Below are positions 5,601 to 12,193 of a DNA stretch of 30,195 nucleotides, in pieces. Position numbers and translations under genes: made by a program. The DNA comes from a virus. Location of the stretch: positions 1 through 30,195 of IMG/VR virus record IMGVR_UViG_3300044701_000488; one strand, 5' to 3'. The notes below the pieces were generated by a model. It saw nothing but the letters and a program-made list of their open reading frames with translations. It had not been told where the DNA came from and did not search any database. Each line of letters opens with the position of its first letter. Positions within the stretch are counted from its first letter, which is position 1.

Positions 5601-7565
5601 ATGTCTATTCTTTGGCTCGACTTTGAGACGCGCAGCCGATGCGACCTGCCCAGTAAAGGGGTTTACAACTATGCACAAGACGCCAGTACAGATGTACTTT
5701 GTATGTCCTACGCGTTTGACGACGATGACGTTGTCACCTGGACGCCAGATCAACCTTTTCCCGAGACGGTGCGGAATCACACCGGACTCATCTACGCGCA
5801 CAATGCCGCCTTCGAGCGCCTCATCTTTTGGTACGTCCTACAGTGTAACTTTCAACTCGAACAGTTCTATTGCACAGCGACGCAGGCGCGCGCTAATTGC
5901 TTGCCTGGGTCTCTCGAAGACGTCGGACGCGCCATCAGTAGCAACATGCGCAAAGACCACCGAGGAAGCCAGCTTATCCGACTACTTTCCATCCCTCGCG
6001 CTGATGGATCGTTTAACAATTCGCCAGAGTTAATGGCCGAGATGATCCGCTATTGCGAAACCGACGTGAAGGTCATGCGCGAGGTCAGCCAAGCCATGCG
6101 CCCGCTGTCCGAGCAGGAGCTGGCCGACTATCACACAAATGAGCGCATCAACGACCGGGGCGTGCTGCTTGACCTGCCGCTGGCCAAAGCTGCGGTTGAC
6201 TACGCGTCGGTCGAGCTGGAAGAGATCGAGACGTTAGTCGCTGACCTGACACAGGGCGAGATCACCTCGGTGCGCAGCCCGAAGATGAAACAGTGGGTTA
6301 TGGATCGTGTCGGGCCGCAGGCGTTGAAGATGATGGAGGTCTACAAGGATGGCGACTTGAAGTACAGTATCGATAAGTCAGTGCGCGCCAATTTGTTAAT
6401 TTTTGCCGAGGAAAACCATGAAGAGATTCCGGCCCATGTTGCGGACGTCATTCAATGCGCAGATGACCTCTGGGCGTCGTCAGTTGCGAAGTTCAGCCGC
6501 CTTGCAGGCTTGGCGGACGAAGACGATCATCGAGTACGAGGTGCTTTTGTCTTCGCTGGAGGCTCTGCCACTGGACGAGCTTCGTCGTACGGCGCTCAAT
6601 TACACAATATGTCGCGAAAATGCGCCGAAGACCCAGAAGCTGTTAGGCACGCTATGGTGCGAGGCCACAGCATCACCCCAAGATTTGGAAAACGCGCTAC
6701 AGATGTTCTCAAGGGAATGCTCCGGCCCGCACTGATCGCGGCGCCAGGTAAAGTATTTGTCGGGTACGACTGGTCGGCTATTGAAGCCCGCATGACGCCG
6801 TGGCTGTCTAACGATCCGCAAGCCGACGAGGTGCTGCAAGTCTTCCGCGAAGGCCGTGACATCTATAAACGCGAGGCGGCTGGCATTTACCGCGTACCAG
6901 AAGAAATAGTGTCAAAAGAGCAACGCCAAGTAGGCAAGGTGGCAATTTTGTCGCTAGGATTTGGAGGGTCGATCGGCGCGTTCTCGGCAATGGGTCGCAA
7001 CTACGGCGTCATCATGGCGGAATCTGACTCGCGGCGGATTGTAGACGCATGGCGTCGTGCTAATGCGTGGGCCGTGCGCTACTGGGGCAAACTTGAAGAG
7101 GCGTATACTCGCGCCCTGCGCAATCCTGGCCGTGAGTTCACCGCCGGGCGGGTGACGTACCTGTATGACAAGCAGCACCTCTGGTACGCGCTGCCATCGG
7201 GCCGCATCCTGTGCTATCCGTTTGCTAAGTTTGAGGGTGACGAGATCACTTATGTTAAAGCGGCATGGAAACCCGCAGCAGACGCGAAAGAATGGCCGCG
7301 TGCCCGCTTGTGGCGCGGTCTAGCCACGGAAAATATTACTCAAGCCGCTGCGCACGATTTGCTACGCGAGTCGTTGCGCGTTGCGGATGCCGAGGGGCTG
7401 TGCCCAGTAGCCCATGTTCACGATGAAATTTTGGTGGAGTGCGACGCCAATGATGCAGAGCGCGTTAGTGCCCGGCTGCACGAAATAATGACCACAAATC
7501 TCGCATGGGCGTCGGGGTTGCCGCTTGCGGCAGAAGGTCAGATAATGGCCCGCTACGGAAAATAA
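5601..7565 (+). CDS. Family A DNA polymerase with 3'-5' exonuclease
   Basis: A 654-residue replicative polymerase copying the phage genome. N-terminal proofreading exonuclease of DEDDy type: exo I LDFETR (D7, E9), exo II YAHNAAFE (65-72, with the Glu common in phage versions), exo III YCETD (Y151, D155). Polymerase domain: motif A GYDWSAIEAR with D390, motif B RQVGKVAILSLGFGG (R442-G456), motif C HVHDEILVE with H607-D608-E609. No 5'-3' exonuclease domain, as expected for a phage enzyme. The start is clear because exo I begins at residue 6, yet no Shine-Dalgarno precedes the ATG. Follows the structured spacer and ends 4 bases before a terminator-like hairpin. Function secure. Confidence 0.96.
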   Translation: MSILWLDFETRSRCDLPSKGVYNYAQDASTDVLCMSYAFDDDDVVTWTPDQPFPETVRNHTGLIYAHNAAFERLIFWYVLQCNFQLEQFYCTATQARANCLPGSLEDVGRAISSNMRKDHRGSQLIRLLSIPRADGSFNNSPELMAEMIRYCETDVKVMREVSQAMRPLSEQELADYHTNERINDRGVLLDLPLAKAAVDYASVELEEIETLVADLTQGEITSVRSPKMKQWVMDRVGPQALKMMEVYKDGDLKYSIDKSVRANLLIFAEENHEEIPAHVADVIQCADDLWASSVAKFSRLAGLADEDDHRVRGAFVFAGGSATGRASSYGAQLHNMSRKCAEDPEAVRHAMVRGHSITPRFGKRATDVLKGMLRPALIAAPGKVFVGYDWSAIEARMTPWLSNDPQADEVLQVFREGRDIYKREAAGIYRVPEEIVSKEQRQVGKVAILSLGFGGSIGAFSAMGRNYGVIMAESDSRRIVDAWRRANAWAVRYWGKLEEAYTRALRNPGREFTAGRVTYLYDKQHLWYALPSGRILCYPFAKFEGDEITYVKAAWKPAADAKEWPRARLWRGLATENITQAAAHDLLRESLRVADAEGLCPVAHVHDEILVECDANDAERVSARLHEIMTTNLAWASGLPLAAEGQIMARYGK

Positions 7566-7592
7566 AAAAGCCGCCTTGCCGGGCGGCTCTTT
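7566..7592 (+). terminator. Rho-independent terminator after the polymerase gene
   Basis: GCCGCC (7570-7575), loop TTGCCG, GGCGGC (7582-7587), then TCTTTC. An A tract precedes the stem, so it may also act on leftward transcripts. The T tract is short and interrupted, so some read-through into the primase gene is expected. Confidence 0.6.
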
Positions 7593-7608
7593 CACTACAA
7601 GGACAACA

Positions 7609-9915
7609 ATGGAATTCCTCGAATTTTACACCAATCTCGCGCCAGAAGGCGAGACTGCGCTGATCGTGCGCCAGAAGCCACAACTGAAAGACGGTGAGCC
7701 ACAATATCATGCTGACGGCGCGATTAAAGCGACGTGGCCCGCCTACCTACCCAGCCGTGGCGTGCAAAGCGGTCAGGCATGGTACGGCAACACGGCCAGC
7801 TTCATCATCGACCGTTTCACCGAGGGCAAGCCGTCAGCGTCTGCCGCCCATTGCGAGTACGTGCTGGTCATGGTGCTGGATGACGTGGGCGACCCGATTA
7901 AGGCGCCCAACCTGCCGAACTTGCCGCCGACGTGGGTCATCGAGACGTCACCCGGCTCGTTCCAGTGGGGCTACGTGTTCTCCGAGCAGCCGACCAAGGG
8001 TGAGTACGCTGCAGCCATCCGAGCCATCGCAGACGCCGGCTATACGGATCCAGGCGCCTGCAACCCGGTGCGCAACTTCCGTCTGCCCGGCTCGGTTAAT
8101 CTAAAGCCCGGCAAGAACAATTTCGAGGCCCAGCTGGCCGAGTTCCACCCCGAGCGTGAATACACGCTGGCCGAGATATGCGACGCGCTTGGTGTGGTGC
8201 CCGCGCCCGCTGAGTCGCTCGGCCCGCGCCCGATCCGGCTCTCGGACGACGGGGCCGACGACGTCATGGCGTGGCTCTCTGGCGCGGGCCTGTTGCTCTC
8301 GAAACCCAACCCGCAAGGCTGGGCCGGCGTCACCTGCCCCAACAGTGGCGAGCATACCGACGGCAACCCCGAAGGGCGCTACAACCCGTCGACCCGCTCG
8401 TATTGCTGCTTGCACTCGCACTGCATCGACTTGGACTCGCACACGTTCTTGGACTGGGTAGCCGCGCAGGGCGGCCCGAAACACGCGCCAGGCTTGCGTG
8501 ACGAGCTGCTGGCCGCCGTCATGGATCACACCTTATCGAAGCTACAGCCGACCGAGGCGTTCCCGGACAAGGGCGCGGAGATCATTGCGGAAGTCGAGAA
8601 AAAACAACTGGACAGGGTCACAAGGGAGGACTGGTATGAGCGCTTTGCTTACATTCAAAACGAAGATTCATTCTTTGACACATTGGATCGACGCGAGATT
8701 GACCGCCGTACTTTTAACGCACTCTTTCGACACGTCACCTGTCATTCGATCCACCCGAGCAAGCAGAAACGCCGAATTGAGGCGTCTGTATGCTATGACG
8801 AAAACCGCCAGAAAAAGGGCGCGCTGACCATTGCTGGCATCACTTACGCCGCTGGCGAGACCATGCTGGTATCGCGTGAGGGTCAGGTGTTCGGCAACCG
8901 CTGGGTCAATCACCGTCCGCCGGTGACTGGCGGCAACCCGAAGGTGTGGCTTGACCACGTCGAGCGCATGGTGCCGGATCCGGTCGAGCGCAATCATGTG
9001 CTGGACGTGATGGCCTATAAACTCCAGCACCCGAACCGCAAGATCAACCACGCCGTGCTGCATATCGGCTTCCCAGGGTCAGGTAAGGACACGATGTGGC
9101 AGCCGTTTCTCTGGGGCATCGGCGGCGAGTCGCTCTCAAACGTGTCGATTGTGCGTAACGAGGAAATTCAGTCGCAATGGGGTTACGCGATGGAGTCTGA
9201 GGTGATGGTCTTTGAGGAACTCCGGCAGGCCGAGGCCAAAGACCGCCGGGCGATGGAGAATCACTTAAAGCCTATCATTGCCGCGCCGCCTGAGTTCTTG
9301 ACCGTCAACCGTAAGGGCCTGCACCCGTACCAAGCATTAAACCGCATTTTCGTTCTTGCATTCTCGAATGAGCGTGTGCCCTTGTCGCTGGCCGGGGATG
9401 ACCGCCGATGGTTTGTCACCTATTCGGAAGCAGAGCGCATGACGCAGCCCGCCGCGCAGGCGATCTGGGACTGGTACAAGGCGGGCGGACTGGCCGCTGC
9501 GGCTGGCTGGCTGTATCAGCGTGACGTGTCGCGGTTCAACCCGGGCGCGACGCCGCCATTGACCGAGGCGAAAATTATCATGGTCGAGCAGGGCCGGAGT
9601 GCCGGCGAGTCGTATCTGGTCGATATGATGGAGCGTCGACTGGGTGAGTTTGCGTCCGGTGTGATCGGCGGCCCGTTCCATACCTTGTGCGACCGCCTGC
9701 AAGGCGGCGCAGGCGCCGCGAAGGTATATCAGCAGGCACTACTCCATGCGCTGCGCGAGGCCGGTTGGGTCGATATGGGCCGGCTTGCATCGCGTGAGTT
9801 CACGACGAAAAAACATATCTTTTGCGCGCCTGACATGGCGGGCGCGAGCAAGTCGGAACTGCGGCGCATGGTCGAGGAAACGCCGGCACCGGCAGCCGTG
9901 CGGTTAGTCAAATAG
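7609..9915 (+). CDS. Primase-helicase (RepB-like primase, SF3-type/DUF5906 helicase)
   Basis: A 768-residue protein expected to prime and unwind DNA at the fork. N-terminal about 200 residues resemble the RepB/PrimPol-like primase: acidic VLDDVGD (around 89-95), IETSPGSFQWGY and VRNFRLPGSVN blocks. A likely zinc site follows (CPNSGEH near 243, then CCLHSHC near 265-271). The C-terminal half has the P-loop helicase of phage DUF5906/D5-like proteins: Walker A GFPGSGKDT near 487-495, Walker B EVMVFEE near 530-536, and the later motif FVLAFSNERVPLSL near 580-593 with Asn. The start at 7609 was chosen over 7576 because AAGGA precedes it and 7576 lies inside the terminator stem. Last gene of the rightward replication block. 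Confidence 0.88.
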   Translation: MEFLEFYTNLAPEGETALIVRQKPQLKDGEPQYHADGAIKATWPAYLPSRGVQSGQAWYGNTASFIIDRFTEGKPSASAAHCEYVLVMVLDDVGDPIKAPNLPNLPPTWVIETSPGSFQWGYVFSEQPTKGEYAAAIRAIADAGYTDPGACNPVRNFRLPGSVNLKPGKNNFEAQLAEFHPEREYTLAEICDALGVVPAPAESLGPRPIRLSDDGADDVMAWLSGAGLLLSKPNPQGWAGVTCPNSGEHTDGNPEGRYNPSTRSYCCLHSHCIDLDSHTFLDWVAAQGGPKHAPGLRDELLAAVMDHTLSKLQPTEAFPDKGAEIIAEVEKKQLDRVTREDWYERFAYIQNEDSFFDTLDRREIDRRTFNALFRHVTCHSIHPSKQKRRIEASVCYDENRQKKGALTIAGITYAAGETMLVSREGQVFGNRWVNHRPPVTGGNPKVWLDHVERMVPDPVERNHVLDVMAYKLQHPNRKINHAVLHIGFPGSGKDTMWQPFLWGIGGESLSNVSIVRNEEIQSQWGYAMESEVMVFEELRQAEAKDRRAMENHLKPIIAAPPEFLTVNRKGLHPYQALNRIFVLAFSNERVPLSLAGDDRRWFVTYSEAERMTQPAAQAIWDWYKAGGLAAAAGWLYQRDVSRFNPGATPPLTEAKIIMVEQGRSAGESYLVDMMERRLGEFASGVIGGPFHTLCDRLQGGAGAAKVYQQALLHALREAGWVDMGRLASREFTTKKHIFCAPDMAGASKSELRRMVEETPAPAAVRLVK

Positions 9916-9919
9916 TCGT

Positions 9920-9952
9920 AAAAAAGCCCGTCAGGCTTGTAACCTGACGGGC
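9920..9952 (-). terminator. Strong terminator for the second leftward operon
   Basis: A perfect 10-bp stem (GCCCGTCAGG 9926-9935 with CCTGACGGGC 9943-9952) with a 7-base loop. On the minus strand it is followed by six T (9925-9920), so it ends leftward transcripts from 11.5 kb. On the plus strand there is no T tract, although it lies just after the primase stop. Confidence 0.8.
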
Positions 9953-9954
9953 AA

Positions 9955-9998
9955 ACCCGCCGGAGGGATAGGCGGGTGACTCAAGCGCGAAAACGCGC
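9955..9998. repeat. Two further hairpins between the convergent operons
   Basis: ACCCGCC (9955-9961) pairs with GGCGGGT (9971-9977) around a 9-base loop containing GGAGG, and GCGCG-AAAA-CGCGC occupies 9985-9998. With the terminator stem they form three tandem hairpins in 73 bases between the primase gene and the leftward genes. They may protect the 3' end of the leftward mRNA. Confidence 0.5.
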
Positions 9999-9999
9999 G

Positions 10000-10059
10000 T
10001 TACAATCCTAGCAGAATCGCTAGCATAGCGGCCAGAATCAATCCGATGACAGCGAACAT
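10000..10059 (-). CDS. 19-residue hydrophobic membrane peptide
   Basis: A tiny ORF, MFAVIGLILAAMLAILLGL, that is entirely hydrophobic and long enough to span a membrane. It has a GGAGG Shine-Dalgarno 5 bases before its ATG, located in the last codons of the preceding gene, which it overlaps by 22 bases in another frame. It is the last gene before the terminator. Size and composition resemble KdpF-type micro-membrane proteins that modulate a larger membrane protein; a lysis or exclusion role is also possible. Reality rests on the strong ribosome site and the clean membrane segment. Confidence 0.5.
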   Translation of the reverse strand: MFAVIGLILAAMLAILLGL

Positions 10060-10286
10060 GCGGCCTCCGCTTCAATGTCTTTTACAATCGCGTCTTTGAG
10101 CAGCTCTACTACGTCAACGCCACCAGCGTAAGCGTGAATTAACCAGGCATTGGCGGCCATGCCAACAGACCGGTCTGCGGGTTCCCAATCGACAAAGCAG
10201 AGCAATTCGGTATCGCCGTGACTGTACGTGTACGGCCACAGGTGCTGCGGCCAGTGTGGCGCGGATAGGTCAATTGTCGTTTTCAT
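10038..10286 (-). CDS. Hypothetical early protein (82 residues)
   Basis: Unrecognised acidic soluble protein of 82 residues: MKTTIDLSAPHWPQHLWPYT at the start, rich in Trp and His, with an amphipathic C-terminal helix (VELLKDAIVKDIEAEAA). No known motif. Its ATG overlaps the stop of the upstream gene (10283-10286, ATGA), so it is translationally coupled. Part of the second leftward operon of small genes, a class that in many phages encodes host-takeover factors; no function is assigned. Confidence 0.7.
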   Translation of the reverse strand: MKTTIDLSAPHWPQHLWPYTYSHGDTELLCFVDWEPADRSVGMAANAWLIHAYAGGVDVVELLKDAIVKDIEAEAACSLSSD

Positions 10287-10558
10287 TCTGTTATTTCCTC
10301 AAGTAGCGGGATTGTCGGGTCATATTGCGCGGCCGTTTCAGCGCTTGCGCCGGTATAATCAACGGATTGAAGAAAATTCAGTGCATCAAACCGGCGGATG
10401 TAATCGGCCGTTGACACTGTCGGAGTCCAAGTAGGAAATTTCCGGATGTCTTTGGGTTTCTTTTGCTTGTACGGTTTGCGCGCCAATTTGGCTAACTCAA
10501 TCGGATCGCGATCAAATTTTACTTTATAGGTAGTGCCGTCAATATTTATCGTTTGCAT
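10283..10558 (-). CDS. Hypothetical basic early protein (91 residues)
   Basis: Unrecognised 91-residue protein starting MQTINIDGTTYKVKFD, a beta-hairpin-like beginning, followed by a Lys-rich stretch KLARKPYKQKKPKD at about 25-40 that could bind nucleic acid, and an acidic end. The frame extends upstream to 10633, but the ATG at 10558 is preferred because CGGAG lies 7 bases upstream and the longer form would run 62 bases into the neighbouring gene. It overlaps the next gene by 4 bases. Confidence 0.7.
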   Translation of the reverse strand: MQTINIDGTTYKVKFDRDPIELAKLARKPYKQKKPKDIRKFPTWTPTVSTADYIRRFDALNFLQSVDYTGASAETAAQYDPTIPLLEEITE

Positions 10559-10571
10559 GTTAATTCTCCGG

Positions 10572-10895
10572 TTAATTGGTTTCGGTTTCTTCGTGGCATA
10601 CGTGGCAATGATCGTTTTCATTGTCACTCGCATAAGATTCTAATTCTGCGTAAGTGTCAAAATCGTGCTCTTCGCCACAATCGGGGCATGAGTAAGACCA
10701 TTGGACATCGAAGCCGATCGAGCAATAGACGCAGCCCGGCCAGCACTCGCCGTAAACCCATACGTTGCCGGAATTCTCATTTACGCCTGCCTGCGTGTAC
10801 TTGTCGATAGTTAGACCGGCGGCACGAATAGCCTTGATACAGTCAGTCAGGCGGTCAAGATCAGCGCCTTGGAATTGCTCAAATAAATTTTGCAT
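10572..10895 (-). CDS. Small zinc-finger-like protein (107 residues)
   Basis: A 107-residue protein with several Cys: CWPGCVYC near 52-59, CPDC near 71-74 and CHVCHE near 97-102. Two CxxC pairs 22 residues apart (CPDCGEEHDFD and CHVCHEETE) suggest a zinc-bound C-terminal domain. The N-terminal 40 residues (MQNLFEQFQGADLDRLTDCI) are helical and acidic. AGGAG precedes the ATG. Probably a protein- or nucleic-acid-binding early factor; the family is not recognised. Confidence 0.7.
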   Translation of the reverse strand: MQNLFEQFQGADLDRLTDCIKAIRAAGLTIDKYTQAGVNENSGNVWVYGECWPGCVYCSIGFDVQWSYSCPDCGEEHDFDTYAELESYASDNENDHCHVCHEETETN

Positions 10896-10913
10896 GGTCG
10901 GTTCTCCTGTAGG

Positions 10914-11111
10914 TTAGTTTATAACGGCTTCAATGGCTTGCGCGTCTGTACAGATACAGACAATCCGTTCAAAACGTGGCGCGTTCTCTAATGAATGTAC
11001 AACGACGTTTTTTCCTGTATGTGTGTAGCTTTCTACGCGCATGGGCTTACCGTGTACGCTGATAACTTGCCCGATGGAATAGTTTGCTTTTGGGATATAT
11101 GCGAATTTCAT
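10914..11111 (-). CDS. Hypothetical small beta-rich protein (65 residues)
   Basis: Unrecognised 65-residue protein with a compact beta pattern (IGQVISVHGKPMRVESYTH) reminiscent of small SH3-like barrels, followed by a Cys-containing strand RIVCICT. No catalytic motif. AAGGA lies upstream of the ATG at 11111. Spacing to its neighbours is 18-21 bases, looser than in the left operon. The barrel idea comes only from the strand pattern. Confidence 0.7.
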   Translation of the reverse strand: MKFAYIPKANYSIGQVISVHGKPMRVESYTHTGKNVVVHSLENAPRFERIVCICTDAQAIEAVIN

Positions 11112-11132
11112 GGCCGGTTCCTTATCAAGTTA

Positions 11133-11213
11133 TTAAATTGCGAGCAATACAACGAACATACAGTAAACAAAGACGCCGATTAATAGCGCGGCGATATATT
11201 CAAAAGGTTTCAT
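11133..11213 (-). CDS. 26-residue single-pass membrane peptide
   Basis: A short ORF, MKPFEYIAALLIGVFVYCMF and then VVLLAI, with a short polar N-terminus and one uninterrupted hydrophobic segment from residue 6 to the end. CGGAG lies 8 bases before the ATG, and it sits in line between two supported genes of the operon with a GNRA-capped hairpin just upstream. It is the second micro-membrane protein of this operon. Function unknown; possibilities are modulation of a host membrane complex or superinfection exclusion. Confidence 0.55.
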   Translation of the reverse strand: MKPFEYIAALLIGVFVYCMFVVLLAI

Positions 11214-11231
11214 GTTCAGTTCTCCGATAGT

Positions 11232-11249
11232 GGCCGGCTTGCGCCGGCC
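11232..11249 (-). repeat. GNRA-capped intra-operon hairpin
   Basis: GGCCGGC (11232-11238) and GCCGGCC (11243-11249) form a perfect 7-bp stem. In the leftward RNA the loop is GCAA, a GNRA tetraloop. No T tract follows on that strand, so it is more likely an mRNA processing or stability element between the first and second genes than a terminator. Confidence 0.55.
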
Positions 11250-11256
11250 TTTGGGT

Positions 11257-11442
11257 TTAGATTCTGAATTCAATATGGCCGGCTAAACGAAGGCCTTCAG
11301 CAAGTGCAATCAAATCGCGCCGGCTTTTGTCAGTACGGGCTACACGAATCAGTGACGATAATATGCGCGCAGCTGAAACATCATTCCCGACGTTAACGTG
11401 TGATTCAACAATCGCGGCTTGTTTTGTCTCAAATTTAGTCAT
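11257..11442 (-). CDS. First gene of second leftward operon, hypothetical (61 residues)
   Basis: Unrecognised 61-residue soluble, mostly helical protein (MTKFETKQAAIVESHVNVGN) with a basic centre (RVARTDKSRRDL). AGGAG sits 6 bases before the ATG. It is the promoter-proximal gene behind one of the strongest promoters in the window, so it should be among the most highly made early products. No domain is recognised; the charged helices would suit a small protein-binding inhibitor, which is only a suggestion. Confidence 0.7.
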   Translation of the reverse strand: MTKFETKQAAIVESHVNVGNDVSAARILSSLIRVARTDKSRRDLIALAEGLRLAGHIEFRI

Positions 11443-11465
11443 GTTTTTCTCCTGTTTGCTTAAAA

Positions 11466-11488
11466 ATTAGGCAGCCAATCTGCCAAAT
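11466..11488 (-). promoter_or_regulatory. Attenuator-like hairpin in the leader of the second leftward operon
   Basis: In the leftward RNA, GGCAG-AUUGG-CUGCC (11484-11470), extended by AAU/AUU pairs around one mismatch, is followed by a U run. It lies between the promoter (start near 11500) and the first ATG at 11442. The stem is short, so it may be a weak attenuator or an antiterminator-controlled site. Confidence 0.4.
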
Positions 11489-11506
11489 AATCTGTTGCTG
11501 AAAACC

Positions 11507-11534
11507 ATTGTAGCAAATTGTTTTGCAATGTCAA
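11507..11534 (-). promoter_or_regulatory. Strong sigma-70 promoter of the second leftward operon
   Basis: Minus strand -35 TTGACA (11534-11529), 16-base spacer, -10 TACAAT (11512-11507). The start is predicted near 11500, giving a leader of about 58 bases. The -35 lies between two identical 11-bp repeats. Confidence 0.8.
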
Positions 11535-11547
11535 GGATTGTTTTGCA
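11517..11547. repeat. Paired 11-bp direct repeats flanking the -35 box (operator-like)
   Basis: ATTGTTTTGCA occurs at 11517-11527 and again at 11537-11547, exactly 20 bp apart, about two helical turns. One copy covers the promoter spacer and the other lies just upstream of the -35. Looser TTTTGC/GCAAAA copies follow near 11582 and 11608. The placement suits a repressor or activator acting on this promoter. Confidence 0.55.
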
Positions 11548-11774
11548 TTTATTTGCGCTGGTGATTTTGTCAGCGATCTAAGCAAAATGTAGGCAAAGTT
11601 TTAGGCGCGTTTTGCTTACGCGAATTTGAGCTAGCGCGCGGCTTTTGGGGCTGTGTTGGCTATATTGTCATGATATTGATCTAAACTTAAGTTTTTAAAA
11701 TGTGTATCCTATAGGCTACAGAATACAGTCGCTGGGCGTGCCGTCAGCCGCGCGTACGTTTTCGCAGCAACTTT

Positions 11775-11803
11775 GTGGGCGTGACAATATCGCCCACAAT
11801 ATC
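11775..11803. repeat. Inverted repeat with duplicated ACAATATC
   Basis: GTGGGCG (11775-11781) and CGCCCAC (11791-11797) are perfect inverted repeats around TGACAATAT. The octamer ACAATATC occurs at 11784-11791 and again at 11796-11803, 12 bp apart. Either could be a protein-binding site in the control region. Confidence 0.45.
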
Positions 11804-11862
11804 TACCACTGCCAGTAGGGTTATTACCCTGCTCAGCGCAAAAACCTTCCCCCACGCAAAAG

Positions 11863-11871
11863 TTATCCACA
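11863..11871 (+). promoter_or_regulatory. Perfect DnaA box
   Basis: TTATCCACA matches the high-affinity consensus DnaA box of Gram-negative bacteria. It lies about 110 bp before the tandem repeats and 260 bp before the A/T-rich tracts. A single perfect box can occur by chance, so its value comes from the surrounding repeats. Confidence 0.55.
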
Positions 11872-11904
11872 AATTTGGTAGCAAAAGGGCAACAAAAAAA
11901 GGCC

Positions 11905-11922
11905 CGTGAAACATGTTTCACG
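11905..11922. repeat. Perfect 18-bp palindrome, parS half-sites in everted order
   Basis: CGTGAAACATGTTTCACG is a perfect palindrome. Its halves, GTGAAACA and TGTTTCAC, are those of the ParB site parS (TGTTTCACGTGAAACA) but in swapped order. On the minus strand GGCC and seven T follow, so a hairpin terminator is possible, but no leftward gene ends here. Confidence 0.6.
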
Positions 11923-11981
11923 CACGCATGGCCGGCGATATTTGTAGGCAGTCTAAAACGCCAACATAGCAATCAGGCAAC

Positions 11982-12069
11982 ATGCTGTTAGTAAGTGCTC
12001 ACTAACCTGGATGCTGTTAGTAAGTACTCACTAACCTGGCTGCCTGTAAGTGAGCGCCCACTAACCTGG
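11982..12069. repeat. Three tandem 29-30-bp iteron-like repeats
   Basis: Copy 1 (11982-12010) and copy 2 (12011-12039) are 29 bp and differ at one base. Copy 3 (12040-12069) is 30 bp and more diverged. Each ends in ACTAACCTGG and carries an imperfect dyad, TTAGTAAGTACTCACTAA in copy 2. No spacers separate the copies, so this is not a CRISPR array. Likely binding sites for a phage initiator or for TerS. Confidence 0.8.
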
Positions 12070-12088
12070 GGGGGGTGGGGGGTGGGGG
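12068..12088 (+). repeat. G-rich tract with quadruplex potential
   Basis: Runs of eight, six and five G separated by single T directly follow repeat 3. Splitting the first run gives four G3 tracts with very short loops, the most favourable type for a G-quadruplex on the plus strand or its RNA. Confidence 0.65.
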
Positions 12089-12128
12089 CCGGTGGCATGG
12101 CGGTCACGTCCACGGAGGTGTTACGCGA

Positions 12129-12183
12129 AATTTTTTTTATTTTTCACAGCCCACAGCAAACAATTTTTTATTTTTTTAAAAAT
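12129..12183. other. A/T-rich tracts, possible DNA unwinding element
   Basis: Two T-rich runs (12128-12144 and 12161-12183) flank CACAGCCCACAGCAAACA. Long T and A runs downstream of iterons are typical of the region that melts first in origins. They may also act as an UP element for the TerS promoter. Confidence 0.45.
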
Positions 12184-12193
12184 CCGCTACTAT
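12165..12193 (+). promoter_or_regulatory. Possible promoter giving a leaderless TerS mRNA
   Basis: -10-like TACTAT (12188-12193) is followed by 6 bases and then the ATG at 12200, which places the predicted start on the A of the ATG. The -35 is weak (TTTTTA at 12165-12170, 17-base spacer), but an A/T-rich upstream run may compensate. No Shine-Dalgarno precedes the gene. Confidence 0.45.

Noticed and set aside
9702-9911. Small minus-strand frames inside the primase-helicase gene
   Set aside because: No ribosome sites, and fully inside a gene with strong motifs; shadows.
11982-12069. Possible CRISPR array because of 29-30-bp repeats
   Set aside because: The copies are directly tandem with no spacers, and no cas genes are present; they fit iterons or protein-binding sites.
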